A DNA stretch of 64,000 nt from Scalesia atractyloides (GCA_947069175.1 CAMTDV010000013.1:12100501-12164500), one strand, 5' to 3'. Counted from the first letter of the stretch, positions 1 to 11,033 are shown. The notes: a model not told the origin generated them from the letters alone. Numbers and translations are program-made.

Positions 1-666
1 TATTTTGTGTGATATTCAATGTGATATACATATTGTTAACATAAACAGATATACGAATCACGCACGTCTTAATTTTCACATATTTGAACATTTTTCATGC
101 TTTCTTTCTCCAAATTTCGTGATGTTTTCATTTTTCAATCTCATCAAAGTGAGTTCTACGACGGACATGTAGTAACTAGAAGGGTACAAGTACCGGTAGT
201 CGAAACGTCCTGTCTAGGATTGACATTCGTATAAATCCAATATAACGGACCAGTTTGCCTACCTGGGGACTAACGATGAGAGCACGAAGGACCTATTAGG
301 CCAAAGCATGTCACACCAAACGTCGCGTGAACTAACCCCACTTTGAGTTGTCACCGTGTCTACACCAGGACACCTTCCGACTTTATTCCTCGCAATCATG
401 TTTTACGATTTTCATTCGGGTGGTGCGAGTTTTAACAGGCCAAAAACCAATGTGAACCATACATAGTCCAATAGTCATGGGGGCCCACATGACTACCTAG
501 GCCAAGTATGGGGGACATATCGGGGGCCCAAACAGGAGCAAGGCCCAAGACATCCAATGGATGTAGTGAATTTATTTTTCTCAATTATTTTGTGGATGTT
601 AATTTCTAAATGCGACACATGACACCAAAACGTCAAACTCATAATCTCGTTACGTATTTCCTGTAG
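1..666 (+). other. Untranslated leader of element B
   Basis: No coding frame is supported here. The stretch is recognisably the same leader that lies between primer site and gag in element A on the opposite strand (9079-9869). Shared blocks include the GTACCGGTAGTCG-like segment near 190 and the ACTAACGATGAGAG block near 270. By the length of A's leader, B's primer site and 5' LTR should begin roughly 150 bp left of the window. The frame on the minus strand at 493-681 is a shadow. Confidence 0.75.
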
Positions 667-1722
667 ATGTCTTCTAGGCACTCTCGAGGAGGTAGGTGAT
701 CAGGAAGATCCGGCGAGCGTATGGCTGCTCAAATAGCCCAACAAATGGTCTCCTTAATTCCCGATATCGTAATTCAAGTCCAATAAGCTCTCGCCGCTAA
801 TCCTGTTAACCCAATCAATCAAGAGGGTCAAAATGCTGCCAACCATCCCACAAACACCACCAAGTGCACCTACAAGCACTTCAACTCCTGTGACCCTCCA
901 AAGTATGAAGGGACTGAAGGGGTCACTACTCTCCTTCGATGGTTTGAAGAGATGGAGAGTACTTTCCTCAATTGTGATTGTCCCAACGACCGTAAGGTTC
1001 GTTATGCTATTGGTCGTCTGTATGGAGTAGCACTCATGTAGTGGAATGCTGAGAAAGGCAGACGGGGTGCCGAAGCTGCAGTAGCCCTGACTTGGGAAGA
1101 ATTGAGAGAACTCATGACCAGATGCTTCTGTCCAAGAAGTGAAATTAAGAAGTTAGAAGATGAGTTCTATTTCTTGAAGCAAAAAGAGGGAGACCATATA
1201 ACCTACAACAAGAGGTTTCTCGAGTTGAATCAAATGGTTCCCAATTTGTTCACTCCTCTTTACCGTTTGATCGAGCACTACATACGGGGTCTTCCTTCGA
1301 AGATTCAAGACTCTGTGATAAGTACTACGCCTGCAACTCTGGAGGCAGCAATGGAGCTAGCTACTGAGCTCACTGAAAATCACATTAGGAACGGGGATTT
1401 CAAAGACGAGAAGAAGAAAGATAAAACACCAACTGAAACCCCTAACCCAACCCAAACTGGATCCTCTTCTCGATTTGCTGGCAAGAGAAAGCGAAATGGG
1501 AAGAACTTTGCTGTCACCCAAACCAACCAACCCATTGCCGCCGCTCCAATCACCCAAGTTGCTCCTTCTACCGCTCCATTCAAGAAACAGTATACATGAC
1601 CTCACCCAAAATGTAACCGATGTTAATATCACCACCCTCTTGAGAACCCATGTCTTCTGCACCGGTTGTGGCCGTGCAGGTCATACAATCCAAACCTATC
1701 GATCTCTTCAAAGACCAGCCCG
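667..1722 (+). pseudogene. gag of element B, degenerate
   Basis: The ATG at 667 corresponds to the gag start of element A. One frame can be followed from there to 1599 through in-frame stops near 697, 784, 1039 and 1597. The retrotransposon gag core (FCPRSEIKKLEDEF and RGLPSKIQDS motifs) lies at about 1129-1310. Beyond 1599 a zinc-knuckle-like segment (CTGCGRAGHT) appears in another frame at about 1660-1690. Its last knuckle cysteine is lost, giving QTY where A has QTC. Several stops look like C-to-T changes, as expected for a methylated, silenced copy. The frame is cut by element A. Confidence 0.85.
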
Positions 1723-1727
1723 TAACC
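1723..1727. repeat. Target site duplication TAACC, left copy (element A)
   Basis: TAACC directly precedes the LTR start TGTCACACC at 1728. It matches TAACC at 12554-12558 directly after the other LTR. Five bases is the usual duplication for Ty3/gypsy insertion. Confidence 0.95.
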
Positions 1728-2201
1728 TGTCACACCCCGACCCGCAGCGGAATAAGAGTCGGGGCATAATTGGGTTATCACCAAAGCTCATGACATTTAC
1801 TAATATGTTTCATATTTATTAAAGTCAAAATTACATTCCAAATAATCCAAACATGTCCACACAATACAAAGAAAATAAACCAAACATAACAATCCCAAAC
1901 TCTAAATCGTTTTATTCTTCTAGTCCAATCCTATGTGTTCCTAGCTGCTGCTGGTTCACCTGTATCATGTGTAAAAATGGGGGTTTTTGGGTCAACATAA
2001 GTTGGCGAGTGAACCTTGTTAGATAAACATTTATTATTGATTTTCTTGTTAGTTTATCAATGAAAAATTGTGCATAATCATAAATGAGCAAATGTAAATA
2101 ATCAGACAGTGGCAAATAGCAATCACGACTATAACAATCAATAACATATGATAGCATACATAAACATACCAACATCATACGATAAGTAACATAAATGAAA
2201 C

Positions 2202-2300
2202 TGTGCGATCAAGGCTCAATCAAACGGAGCCGATCGTATTGCATGTACTGAAAATGAAAATGTCTGTGCGATTAAGATCAATCAAAAGGAGCCGATCGTA
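2202..2300 (-). repeat. Two-copy direct repeat in U5 of A LTR
   Basis: A block beginning TGTGCGATCAAGGCTCAATC is followed about 63 bp later by a diverged copy that again ends in GGAGCCGATCGTATG. The same pair is present at about 10361-10460 in the other LTR, where the second copy is closer to the first. Element B's LTR has a single related block near 18155-18190. Confidence 0.7.
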
Positions 2301-2872
2301 TGTGGGCACGCCAGGTTCACGCTCATAATGAAATGGGGAACATGCTCAACACTCATAATGTAATGGGGAGCGGCGGCCTATGAAATTGCATGTACTGAAA
2401 ATAATAAATTTGCATCCAACAATAACCACACAACAATTGAAACATACTGAATACACATGTTCATGATATGATGTATGCACAATGGTTTAAATATAATATA
2501 TATATCAAGACACATGATACACCCCAAAACGTGATTAAACGGGGAATTTGTAAAGATTCGCTCACATTGGGTGCGTTGGATTGGAGATGGTGAGATGCGC
2601 ACGGATTAGATGAGCGGAACAACGAGAAATACTAACCTAAATAATAACGAAAAAATATATTAAATGAGTGGATTTTATTAAGGATTTTAATGAAATTTTT
2701 AGATATATTTTTGTGAGTTTAAGGCTATTTTCTATCTTTAAAATGTTATTTTTAAGTATTTTTAATTGATTTTAAATTAAATTAAATAAATAAAAATATA
2801 AAAAAAATTGTTTATTTTGCGTTGACCGTTGACTTGTTGACTTGTTGACCGGTTCGGTCAGTGGAATCGTTT

Positions 2873-2944
2873 GCGCCAGGTGAGGCTCGAACCCGAGACC
2901 TCCCGTACGCGTGCACGCAGCTCTACCAACTGAGCTACGTGTCT
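2873..2944 (-). other. tRNA-like module 1 in A LTR (left)
   Basis: Read on the minus strand, it starts after the lead GGGTTAGACAC. It has TAGCTCAGTTGG, an exact match to the box A/D-arm consensus, closed by a pairing GAGC, then GGGTTCGAGCC, matching box B. The flanks of the D-arm extend the pairing to about 10 bp. A normal acceptor stem is absent, so it is tRNA-derived rather than a working tRNA gene. Confidence 0.8.
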
Positions 2945-3040
2945 AACCCGAAATAATCTTGTTTTTAATTATATTTATATACTAATTCAGTTTAACCAAA
3001 ATTCTTTTAATTTCAAAAACATTTTAATTCAACGAACCGG

Positions 3041-3113
3041 TGCCAGTATCAGGTTTCGAACTCGTGACGTGCGATTCAGTGTTGCACACAGTCAACCGCT
3101 GGACTGTGTGTCT
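3041..3113 (-). other. tRNA-like module 2 in A LTR (left)
   Basis: On the minus strand, GTTAGACACACAGTC is followed by a hairpin (arms at 3085-3093 and 3102-3110, 9 bp) and a box B-like GAGTTCGAAACC. It starts one spacer (about 168 bp) from module 1. Confidence 0.72.
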
Positions 3114-3202
3114 AACCTGGATATCTCGGTTTTTATTATACTTGACAACTAACGGGATTAACCCGGTTTAGTTTTAAACAAAAAGGCATTTTATTACATA
3201 AG

Positions 3203-3278
3203 GAGTGCGTGTATCAGGGATCGAACTCGGGACATGCGTATATATTTTGCACACAGTCCACCGCTGGACTGTGTGTCT
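3203..3278 (-). other. tRNA-like module 3 in A LTR (left)
   Basis: On the minus strand it carries the GGGTTAGACAC lead and a perfect 11 bp hairpin (3250-3260 with 3265-3275, 4-nt loop). Downstream is a box B-like GAGTTCGATCCC. It sits about 165 bp from module 2. Confidence 0.72.
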
Positions 3279-4122
3279 AACCCGTTCATATTACTGATTT
3301 TAATTAAACTTATAACTTAACTAACTTCGTCTTCTACATTCAGATTACAGTCAACTGATTCACTAATCCGTTCCTTGTTTTTACGATTAACAAACATTCT
3401 TTAAGGCTAAAATGAAATGGCAGAGACGGTAATTAGAGGTGAACATACCGATGAACGGTTTATTTCAGATTTCCGGCAATGTGTTGGTCCCTGTTTTTAT
3501 GCTCTTCAACTGAACAAGACAATTAACCGTTTTTATTAGCTAATCGTAAAATTGAAGTGATCAGCAAATGTTAACAGAGGGTTTGAATGCCCTTACCGAT
3601 TCTCAGATGAATATAGAGATTTCAGAATTTTTTCGGCGAACTGAAATTAGCTGAATACAGTGCCTGAATTCGATTTCAATTGAAAGGTTTAAGTTAGAAA
3701 TAGCCTAACAATTGTTGAACTACAATGTTATTGAAATATTTACCGTTTGAGGATGAATACGGTTTTCCGGCGAATCTTGCAGAAATTTCCGGCGAGTTAT
3801 TTTAAGCGCTCTGACGAACTGAAAGTGTGATGAAAGTGAAATGGGATGTTGGTATGATGTTTCTGAGTCGCGAGAGGGGTCTTGAGTTGAAGTAATTGGG
3901 ACTTGGTTATTTTCGGTTATAAAAACCGATGATGATGACAATTAACGTTCATTCAATCTGAATTGATGAGAAAACGTCGGTGCATCGGTTATAACCTGAA
4001 TGTGCGAGTAAACAAACGATTTAACGATTGATTTGCCGATTTCCGTTTCTCAGTTGGCGCAACCGGTTTTAACCGAGTTTGTGTATAAATCTTATTTGTT
4101 TCCTAGAGATAACAGAAAACAA

Positions 4123-4204
4123 CAAGTGGCGGAGTGGTGATGTGTGTGTGTGTTAAGTCACTGAAACTGTGAACCGGCTGACCCGGGTTCGAGTCCCGGC
4201 AGCA
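4123..4204 (+). other. tRNA-like module 4 (inverted) in A LTR (left)
   Basis: This module has the opposite orientation to the other three. GTGGCGGAGTGG matches box A of Ser/Leu-type tRNAs. CCGGGTTCGAGTCCCGG gives a perfect 5 bp T-arm with box B. The GT-rich middle (TGTGTGTGTG) has no clear anticodon arm. It lies close to the LTR start in element sense. Confidence 0.78.
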
Positions 4205-4342
4205 ACTTTTTATTTTTATTTATTTTGTTTTCACTTTTTATCAAATATAATTTTTATAGTTTAGTTTGTTTATTAATTATGCTTCATTAAAAATCAAAAT
4301 AACCATAAATATACAACGTGACATTTATAACTTGATATTTGA

Positions 4343-5059
4343 TTACAAAACGGAGCGGGTTTTAGAAACCCGTTTTTGACAAATGTTACAGTATCCCCTA
4401 CTTTTAGGAATTTCGTCCCGAAATTTAAGTAGTTGAAGTAGTAGGAAAAAGATGCGGGTATTTTTCGCGCATTGAGTCTTCACGTTCCTAAGTAAACTCA
4501 GGTCCCCGTTTCGACTCCCAGCGTACCTTAAAATTGGAATGCGACTTCGTCGTAGACGTTTCTCTCCGAAGTCCATGATCTCTACAGGTCTTTCAATAAA
4601 ATGCATAGATTCATCAATCTGAATATCTTCCAGCGGAATGTGGAGGTTCTGATCAGCGAGGCACTTCTTCAAGTTCGACACGTGGAATGTGGGATGAATC
4701 CTGTTGAGTTCTTCTGGTAGATCAAGCTTGTATGCTACAGGTCCGACTCTTTCGAGTATCTTGAAAGGTCCTACGTAGCGTGGTGCTAGCTTGCCTTTTT
4801 GACCAAAACGAACTACTCCCTTCCACGGTGACACTTTTAGTAGTACATGATCACCAATGTTAAACTCTAAAGGCTTCCGTCGTTTATCTGCATCGCTCTT
4901 TTGATGACTCTGAGCTGCTAGAAGATTGTTTCGGATTTGATGGATCTTGTCTGTGGTTTCTTGGATCAATTCTGGACCAGTGATTTGAGCTTCCCCAATT
5001 TCGTGCCAACATACAGGAGATCGGCACTTACGACCATATAAGGCTTCAAAAGGTGCCAT
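4343..5059 (-). CDS. Integrase C-terminal and chromo-type region of element A
   Basis: A 238-residue frame that begins at MAPFEALYGRKCRSPVCW, the usual segment after the integrase core. It continues through the GPFKIL...YKLDLP...HPTFHVSNLKK region to LRRSRIP. At that point a one-base loss relative to element B replaces the expected VRWES...EFTW end with unrelated residues; the chromo-type tail is therefore out of frame and the reading runs into the LTR. It is separated from the integrase core frame by a nonsense codon just downstream of 5120. In an intact element this would be the end of one gag-pol polyprotein acting in the virus-like particle and at integration. Confidence 0.85.
   Translation of the reverse strand: MAPFEALYGRKCRSPVCWHEIGEAQITGPELIQETTDKIHQIRNNLLAAQSHQKSDADKRRKPLEFNIGDHVLLKVSPWKGVVRFGQKGKLAPRYVGPFKILERVGPVAYKLDLPEELNRIHPTFHVSNLKKCLADQNLHIPLEDIQIDESMHFIERPVEIMDFGEKRLRRSRIPILRYAGSRNGDLSLLRNVKTQCAKNTRIFFLLLQLLKFRDEIPKSRGYCNICQKRVSKTRSVL
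4391..4405 (-). other. Polypurine tract of element A
   Basis: In element sense, AAAAGTAGGGGATAC directly precedes the 3' LTR start TGTAACA. This is the expected plus-strand primer position. Confidence 0.8.
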
Positions 5060-5119
5060 GCCGATGCTTGAATGATAGCTGTTGTTGTACGAAAATTCAA
5101 CTGATGGTAGGTGGGCGTC

Positions 5120-6121
5120 CTAATTTCCCTTGAAGTCTATGACACATGCTCGAAGCATATCTTCAAGAGTTTGAATGATGCGCTCAGACTGTCCATCAGT
5201 TTGAGGATGATAGGCGGTACTGAGATCTAATCGCGTGCCCATAGTGGATTGTACTGCTTGCCATGTTCGTGAAGTGAAACGACCATCACGATCAGAAATA
5301 ATGCTTAACGGTACCCCATGTCGGCTTACGATTTCGCTGATATAAATACGGGCAAGCTTTTCGTTTTTGAAATCTTCGCGGATAGGAATAAAGTGAGCTG
5401 ATTTTGTAAGTCGGTCTATAATTACCCATATAGTGTCATACCCACCAGAAGTGCGAGGTAACCCGGTAATGAAATCCATGGTTATATTTTCCCACTTCCA
5501 TACGGGTATTTCAGGTTGAACCAGAAGTCCTGAGGGTCTTTGGTGTTCAGCTTTCACCTTGGAACATTTAAGGCACTTGGAAACAAAAACAGCAATATCC
5601 TTTTTCATTCCAGGCCACCAATAGGTATATCGTAGGTCTTGATACATCTTATCGGCTCCTGGGTGTATAGAATATCGCGTTTTGTGAGCTTCATTCATAA
5701 GAATTTCACGAAGATTGTTGTGGTTAGGAATCCAGATACGATCTAGGTAGTACAGAATGCCGTCAGATTTAGTTTCAAATTTTAGCTCAGCTCCACAGGA
5801 CATCTCCTTTCGTACATCATCTTCCGTTATCGAAACGTGTTGGGCTTCTCGAATTTGATCTTTAATGTCGGTTATAATTTGCGAACATAGAAGACGAATG
5901 GAGTTCGCATAACCCTTTCGACTAAGCGCATCAGCCACCACATTTGCTTTGCTAGGGTGGTACCGAATTTCGCAGTCGTAATCATTTAGAAGTTCGACCC
6001 ATCTTCGTTGCCTCATGTTTAACTCTTTTTGATTGAAGATATGTTGAAGACTCTTGTGGTCTGTGTATATTTCACACTTAGTACCATAGAGATAATGTCT
6101 CCATATCTTAAGAGCGAACAC
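5120..6121 (-). CDS. RNase H end and integrase core of element A
   Basis: A 333-residue frame. Residues 1-70 are the end of RNase H, with TDHKSLQHIF and VVADALSRK carrying conserved Asp residues. The integrase zinc finger is H146, H153, C183, C186. The catalytic triad is D216 (ITMDF), D277 (IISDRDG) and E313 (QSERIIQ), a D,D-35-E spacing. All key residues are kept. The frame stops where DFKGN is followed by TAG in place of a Trp codon (about 5117-5119). Its beginning is artificial: upstream, a deletion of about 20 bp near 6175 puts it out of frame with RT. Confidence 0.93.
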   Translation of the reverse strand: MFALKIWRHYLYGTKCEIYTDHKSLQHIFNQKELNMRQRRWVELLNDYDCEIRYHPSKANVVADALSRKGYANSIRLLCSQIITDIKDQIREAQHVSITEDDVRKEMSCGAELKFETKSDGILYYLDRIWIPNHNNLREILMNEAHKTRYSIHPGADKMYQDLRYTYWWPGMKKDIAVFVSKCLKCSKVKAEHQRPSGLLVQPEIPVWKWENITMDFITGLPRTSGGYDTIWVIIDRLTKSAHFIPIREDFKNEKLARIYISEIVSRHGVPLSIISDRDGRFTSRTWQAVQSTMGTRLDLSTAYHPQTDGQSERIIQTLEDMLRACVIDFKGN

Positions 6122-6135
6122 AACGGCTCCAAGTT

Positions 6136-9078
6136 CTAGGTCATGAGTGGTGTAGTTCTTCTCATGCGTCTTGAGTTAACTTTCCCTCTTTGCATTAGAA
6201 CGCAGCCTAATCCTTGTCCTGAAGCGTCGCAATAGACCACAAAATCATCACAACCTTCAGGAAGAGTGAGGATTGGTGCATCACAAAGTTTTTGTTTAAG
6301 AGTTTGAAAGGCTTCTTCCTGCTTGGGTCCCCATATGAAAGGTTTTCCCTTGTGAGTTAAAGCCGTGAGTGGTACAGCGATGCGAGAGAAATTTGAAATG
6401 AATCGATGATAATAGCCTGCCAAACCAAGAAAAGATCTTACTTCAGTTGGTGTACGTGGAGCTTGCCATTCCTGTACCGCTTTGATCTTTGAGGGGTCGA
6501 CATGTATTCCCTTATCATTGACTACATGTCCGAGGAATTGCACCTCTTTTAACCAAAATTCACATTTGGAGAATTTGGCGTAAAGCTTTTCCTTCTCTAG
6601 AAGTGCAAGGATGAGTCGAAGATGACGCTCATGATCAGATTTAGATTTTGAATAAATAAGAATATCGTCGATGAAGACTATAACAAATCGATCAAGATAA
6701 GGTTTGCAGACTCTGTTCATTAGGTCCATGAAGACAGCTGGTGCGTTGGTTAAACCAAATGGCATAACCATGAATTCATAATGGCCATAACGAGTTCGGA
6801 AAGCAGTCTTTGGGACGTCTTCATCATGTACTCTAAGTTGATGATAGCCCGATCGAAGGTCGATTTTTGAAAAGCAATTGGCACCTTGAAGTTGGTCAAG
6901 AAGATCATCAATGCGTGGTAAAGGATAGCGATTCTTGATTGTTAATTTGTTGAGCTCTCTGTAGTCGATGCACATACGAAATGATCCATCTTTCTCCTTT
7001 ACAAAAAGGACAGGTGCACCCCAAGGCGATGAGCTAGGACGTATGAATCCCTTGTCAGTCAACTCTTGTAATTGACTGGCTAACTCTTGCATTTCAGAGG
7101 GGGCTAACCTATAAGGAGATTTTGCAACTGGTGTAGCACCAGGTATAAGATCAATACGGAATTCGACGTCTCTAACTGGAGGAAGTCTTGAAATGTCATC
7201 AGGAAAAACTTGTGGGAAATCTTTTACTACTGGAATATCTTCGAGTTTCTTCTCCATGGTCCCCTTTTTGATGATATGAGCTAAAAACGCGACATAATTT
7301 TTGCGAAGGTATTTTTGAGCTTGAAGACAAGACATTAAGCTGAGCCCTTTTGACGAGGTTTCTCCAAAGATTCGAAGAGTCTGACCGTTTGAAAGAGGAA
7401 TACGTATAAATTTTTCGCGACATACAACTTCTGCCTGATGTTGACTGAGCCAGTCCATACCAATTATGATATCAAAACTTCCCAGCTTCATAGGAATAAG
7501 GTCGACTGAGAAATCGTGGTCGTTTAGGGTGAGTGTACAGTTGCGTATAATAGTGCTTAATGAAACTGGTTTCCCGTCAGCAACTTCTACCGTTATGGAT
7601 TCCATGAGCTTATCCCGATTTTGGTTTAAGATAGGTTCAAATTCTAAAGACACAAAACTTCTATCCGCACCAGTATCAAATAACATAGATGCATATCTAC
7701 CATTTATAAGGAACGTACCGTTAACCACATTGCCGTCAGCTCTGGCCTGGTTAGCGTTGATATTGAAAGCTCTCCCTCTTGCAGGTGGAGGAGCTTGGTT
7801 CGCTTGATTCACCGGGTTGGCTTGGGCCTGAGCATGAATAATGTTTACCAACCTTGGACAAGTGTTTCTGAAATGGCTCGGGTCACCGCAATTGTAGCAA
7901 GCCCGCATTGGTTGACCCATAGGATAATTGGGCTGGTAATATGTTTGGGCTAAATGTTGGGTGGGTGGTAATAGTAGGGGTTGTTGGGCTTGGCCCATTA
8001 TTTGTTGGTGAGTTTGGGTTAAAGGTTGGTGGCGGTTCGTTCGTTGGGGCATGCGGCAGGTTTGAACAGTATGACCTGTGCGACCGCAGCCGGTGCAATA
8101 TTGGCAAGGATGATCAGGGGAATGGTGATATTGGCAACGGTTGCATTTTGGTAACGGGCCAGTGTAAGGTCTTCTGTATGGTGCGGGTGAAGGGGCAACC
8201 TGGGTAATGGGTGCAGCAGGGATAGGGGAGTTGGCTTGAGTAATAGCGAAATTTCTGGTGTTGCGCTTCCTCTTGTTAGCAAACTTAGAGGAAGAAATAG
8301 GATGGTTTGAAGTTTGACCCTCAACAGGGGCTTTCTTTTTCTCTTCTTTGAACTTCCCGTTGCGAATTCGGTTCTCGGTCAGTTCAGTTGCTAGCTCCAT
8401 AGCAGCTTCAAATGTTACCGGTGAAGTGCTGAGGACTGAATCTTGAATTTTCGAGGGAAGTCCTCGAATATAATGCTCAATCAGACGATAAGTTGGGGTG
8501 AACAAATTTGGAACAATTTGGTTCAACTCCAAAAACCTCTTGTTATAAGTGGTATGGTCTCCCTCCTTCTGCTTTAGAGCATGAAATTCATCCTCCAACT
8601 TTTTAATTTCACTCCTAGGACAGAAACGCCTAGTCATGATTTCCCTTAACTCCTCCCAAGTTAAGGCTATTGCATCTTCAGTTCCCCTCTTCCCTTTCTC
8701 AGTATTCCACCAAGTGAGAGCTACCCCAAATAGTCTCCCGGTGGCGTATCGAACCTTGCGATCCTCAGGACAATCACAATTGAGGAAGGTGTTTTCCATT
8801 TCCTCGAACCAGTGGAGGAGAGCAGTGACACCTTCGGTCCCTTCAAATTTAGGAGGATCACAAGATTTGAAATGTTTGTAAGAGCACTTGCTGGTAGGAG
8901 GGTTGTCAATGTTCTGGTCATGTTGTTGGGGAGGGTTAGTAGGATTTGTAGCGAGGGCTTGTTGTACTTGGACCACAATGTCAGGCAGTATCGTGGCCAT
9001 TTGTTTCGCGATTTGTGTGGCCAAGCGTTCCTGAGACCTTCCTGATCTTTTACCCCTTCGTTGTTGTCTGGACGACAT
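6136..9078 (-). CDS. gag, protease, reverse transcriptase and RNase H start of element A
   Basis: A 980-residue open frame. Gag core is at residues 60-240 (FCPRSEIKKLEDEF, RGLPSKIQDS). Two CCHC-type segments lie at 328-341 and 394-407 (CYNCGDPSHFRNTC). The aspartic protease motif DTGADRS is at 468-474. RT covers about 620-870, with DYRELN, LRSGYHQ and the catalytic FIDDILIYSK at 802-811. RNase H starts with YCDASG at 949-954. All active-site residues are present. After GKV at residue 967 the frame shifts, because about 20 bp are missing compared with element B, and the last 13 residues are nonsense. Known: such polyproteins package the RNA and copy it inside cytoplasmic particles. The ATG at 9076-9078 starts the gag homology. 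Confidence 0.96.
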   Translation of the reverse strand: MSSRQQRRGKRSGRSQERLATQIAKQMATILPDIVVQVQQALATNPTNPPQQHDQNIDNPPTSKCSYKHFKSCDPPKFEGTEGVTALLHWFEEMENTFLNCDCPEDRKVRYATGRLFGVALTWWNTEKGKRGTEDAIALTWEELREIMTRRFCPRSEIKKLEDEFHALKQKEGDHTTYNKRFLELNQIVPNLFTPTYRLIEHYIRGLPSKIQDSVLSTSPVTFEAAMELATELTENRIRNGKFKEEKKKAPVEGQTSNHPISSSKFANKRKRNTRNFAITQANSPIPAAPITQVAPSPAPYRRPYTGPLPKCNRCQYHHSPDHPCQYCTGCGRTGHTVQTCRMPQRTNRHQPLTQTHQQIMGQAQQPLLLPPTQHLAQTYYQPNYPMGQPMRACYNCGDPSHFRNTCPRLVNIIHAQAQANPVNQANQAPPPARGRAFNINANQARADGNVVNGTFLINGRYASMLFDTGADRSFVSLEFEPILNQNRDKLMESITVEVADGKPVSLSTIIRNCTLTLNDHDFSVDLIPMKLGSFDIIIGMDWLSQHQAEVVCREKFIRIPLSNGQTLRIFGETSSKGLSLMSCLQAQKYLRKNYVAFLAHIIKKGTMEKKLEDIPVVKDFPQVFPDDISRLPPVRDVEFRIDLIPGATPVAKSPYRLAPSEMQELASQLQELTDKGFIRPSSSPWGAPVLFVKEKDGSFRMCIDYRELNKLTIKNRYPLPRIDDLLDQLQGANCFSKIDLRSGYHQLRVHDEDVPKTAFRTRYGHYEFMVMPFGLTNAPAVFMDLMNRVCKPYLDRFVIVFIDDILIYSKSKSDHERHLRLILALLEKEKLYAKFSKCEFWLKEVQFLGHVVNDKGIHVDPSKIKAVQEWQAPRTPTEVRSFLGLAGYYHRFISNFSRIAVPLTALTHKGKPFIWGPKQEEAFQTLKQKLCDAPILTLPEGCDDFVVYCDASGQGLGCVLMQRGKVNSRRMRRTTPLMT

Positions 9079-9869
9079 CTACAGGAACATACATGAGAAG
9101 ATTGTGAGTTTATGGTGTCTTTTTAGGTGTCATGTGTCTTTAAGAAAATGAAAATAACATAAATATCAATAATGCAACTACATCCATAGGATGTCTTGGG
9201 TTTGTTCATGTTGGGCCTCAAATGTCCCCCATACCTTCACCTATATAGTCATGTGGGCCCCCATGGCTATTAGCTTGGTAGGATTCACATTAGTATTGGC
9301 AATTTAACACTCGCATCACCCGAATGCAAACCACAAAATATGTTCATGAGATGTTTGGTCGGAACGTGTCCAGGTGTAGACACAATGACAACTCAAAGTG
9401 GGGTTAGCTCACACGACGTTTGGTATAGCATGCTTTGGCCTAATAGGTACTTCGTACTCTCATCGTTAGTCCCCAGGTAGGCAAACTGGTCCTTTATTTT
9501 GGATTTATACGAATTCCAGCCTAGACAGGACGTTCCGACTACCGGTACTGGTACCCTTCCAGTTACTACATGCCCGTCATGAGAACTCACTTTGATGAGA
9601 TTTGAAAACACAAAAATCATTGTAAAAGCAATCATGATGTGGTGTGTGCTTTCATGGATGTGATATGTTATGAGTATATGATTCATGATAGGCATTATAT
9701 GATAATACATACTTATGAACATGCTTGCATAATATTGAATGTAACATTTAACATAAAACATATAAACATCATGAAATTTGGCATGTAACACATAAAATTC
9801 TTATAATTTCCTATCAACTATAGTATAGGCTCTAAGGGTCTAATAACCTATCCTATATCCCTATAGTCA
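9079..9869 (-). other. Untranslated leader of element A
   Basis: About 790 bp between primer site and gag, without a credible coding frame. It is homologous to 1-666 on the other strand, and a shorter related piece lies at 63593-63959. Long leaders of this kind hold packaging and translation signals in LTR elements; no specific signal can be assigned by eye. Confidence 0.7.
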
Positions 9870-9870
9870 T

Positions 9871-9883
9871 GGCTCTGATACCA
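9871..9883 (-). other. Primer binding site of element A (tRNA-iMet type)
   Basis: On the minus strand TGGTATCAGAGCC begins three bases after the 5' LTR end (TGTGACA). It is the standard plant primer site complementary to the 3' end of initiator tRNA-Met. Confidence 0.95.
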
Positions 9884-11033
9884 ATCTGTCACACCCCGAC
9901 CCGCGCGGAATAAGAGTCGGGGCATAATTAGGTTATCACCAAAGCTCATGACATTTACTAATATGTTTCATATTTATTAAAGTCAAAGTTACATTCCAAA
10001 TAATCCAAACATGTCCATACAATACAAAGAAAATAAACCAAACATAACAATCCCAAACTCTAAATCGTTTTATTCTTCTAGTCCAATCCTATGTGTTCCT
10101 AGCTGCTGCTGGTTCACCTGTATCATGTGTAAAAATGGGGGTTTTTGGGTCAACATAAGTTGGCGAGTGAACCTTGTTAGATAAACATTTATTATTGATT
10201 TACTTGTTAGTTTATCAATGAAAAATTGTGCATAATCATAAATGAGCAAATGTAAATAATCAGACAGTGGCAAATAGCAATCACAACTATAACAATCAAT
10301 AACATATGATAGCATACATAAACATACCAACATCATACGATAAGTAACATAAATGAAACTGTGCGATCAAGGCTCAATCAAACGGAGCCGATCGTATTGC
10401 ATGTACTGAAAATGAAAATGTCTGTGCGATCAAGGCTCAATCAAACGGAGCCGATCGTATGTGGGCACGCCAGGTTCACCCTCATAATGAAATGGGGAAC
10501 ATGCTCAACGCTCATAATGTAATGGGGAGCGGCGGCCTATGAAATTGCATGTACTGAAAATAATAAATTTGCATCCAACAATAACCACACAACAATTGAA
10601 ACATACTGAATACACATGTTCATGATATGATGTATGCACAATGGTTTAAATATAATATATATATCAAGACACATGATACACCCCAAAACGTGATTAAACG
10701 GGGAATTTGTAAAGATTCGCTCACATTGGGTGCGTTGGATTGGAGATGGTGAGATGCGCACGGATTAGATGAGCGGAACAACGAGAAATACTAACCTAAA
10801 TAATAACGGAAAAATATATTAAATGAGTGGATTTTATTAAGGATTTTAATGAAATTTTTAGATATATTTTTTTGAGTTTAAGGCTATTTTCTATCTTTAA
10901 AAATGTTATTTTTAAGTATTTTTAATTGATTTTTAAATTAAATTAAATAAATAAAAATATAAAAAAAATTGTTTATTTTGCGTTGACCGTTGACTTGTTG
11001 ACTTGTTGACCGGTTCGGTTAGTGGAATCGTTT

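Larger units (their letters stand above)
1728..4390 (-). repeat. 3' LTR of element A
   Basis: It starts TGTCACACCCCGACCC and ends AAATGTTACA on the plus strand; in element sense it runs TGTAACA...GTGTGACA. It is almost identical to 9887-12553. It contains four tRNA-like modules (2873-2944, 3041-3113 and 3203-3278 in element sense; 4123-4204 reversed) and a partial direct repeat near 2202-2300. A 73-codon open frame on the minus strand at 3720-3941 corresponds to the likely transcribed R region and is not convincing as a gene. Confidence 0.95.

Noticed and set aside
2873..2944. Genuine tRNA gene
   Set aside because: Box A and box B are good, but the ends do not pair into a 7 bp acceptor stem, the D-arm hairpin is too long and no anticodon arm is clear. 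The same unit repeats in every LTR of the family.
3720..3941. 73-codon protein in the A LTR (repeated at 11883-12104)
   Set aside because: Its second copy is only the other LTR. B and G have no matching open frame at this place, so it is untranslated LTR sequence.
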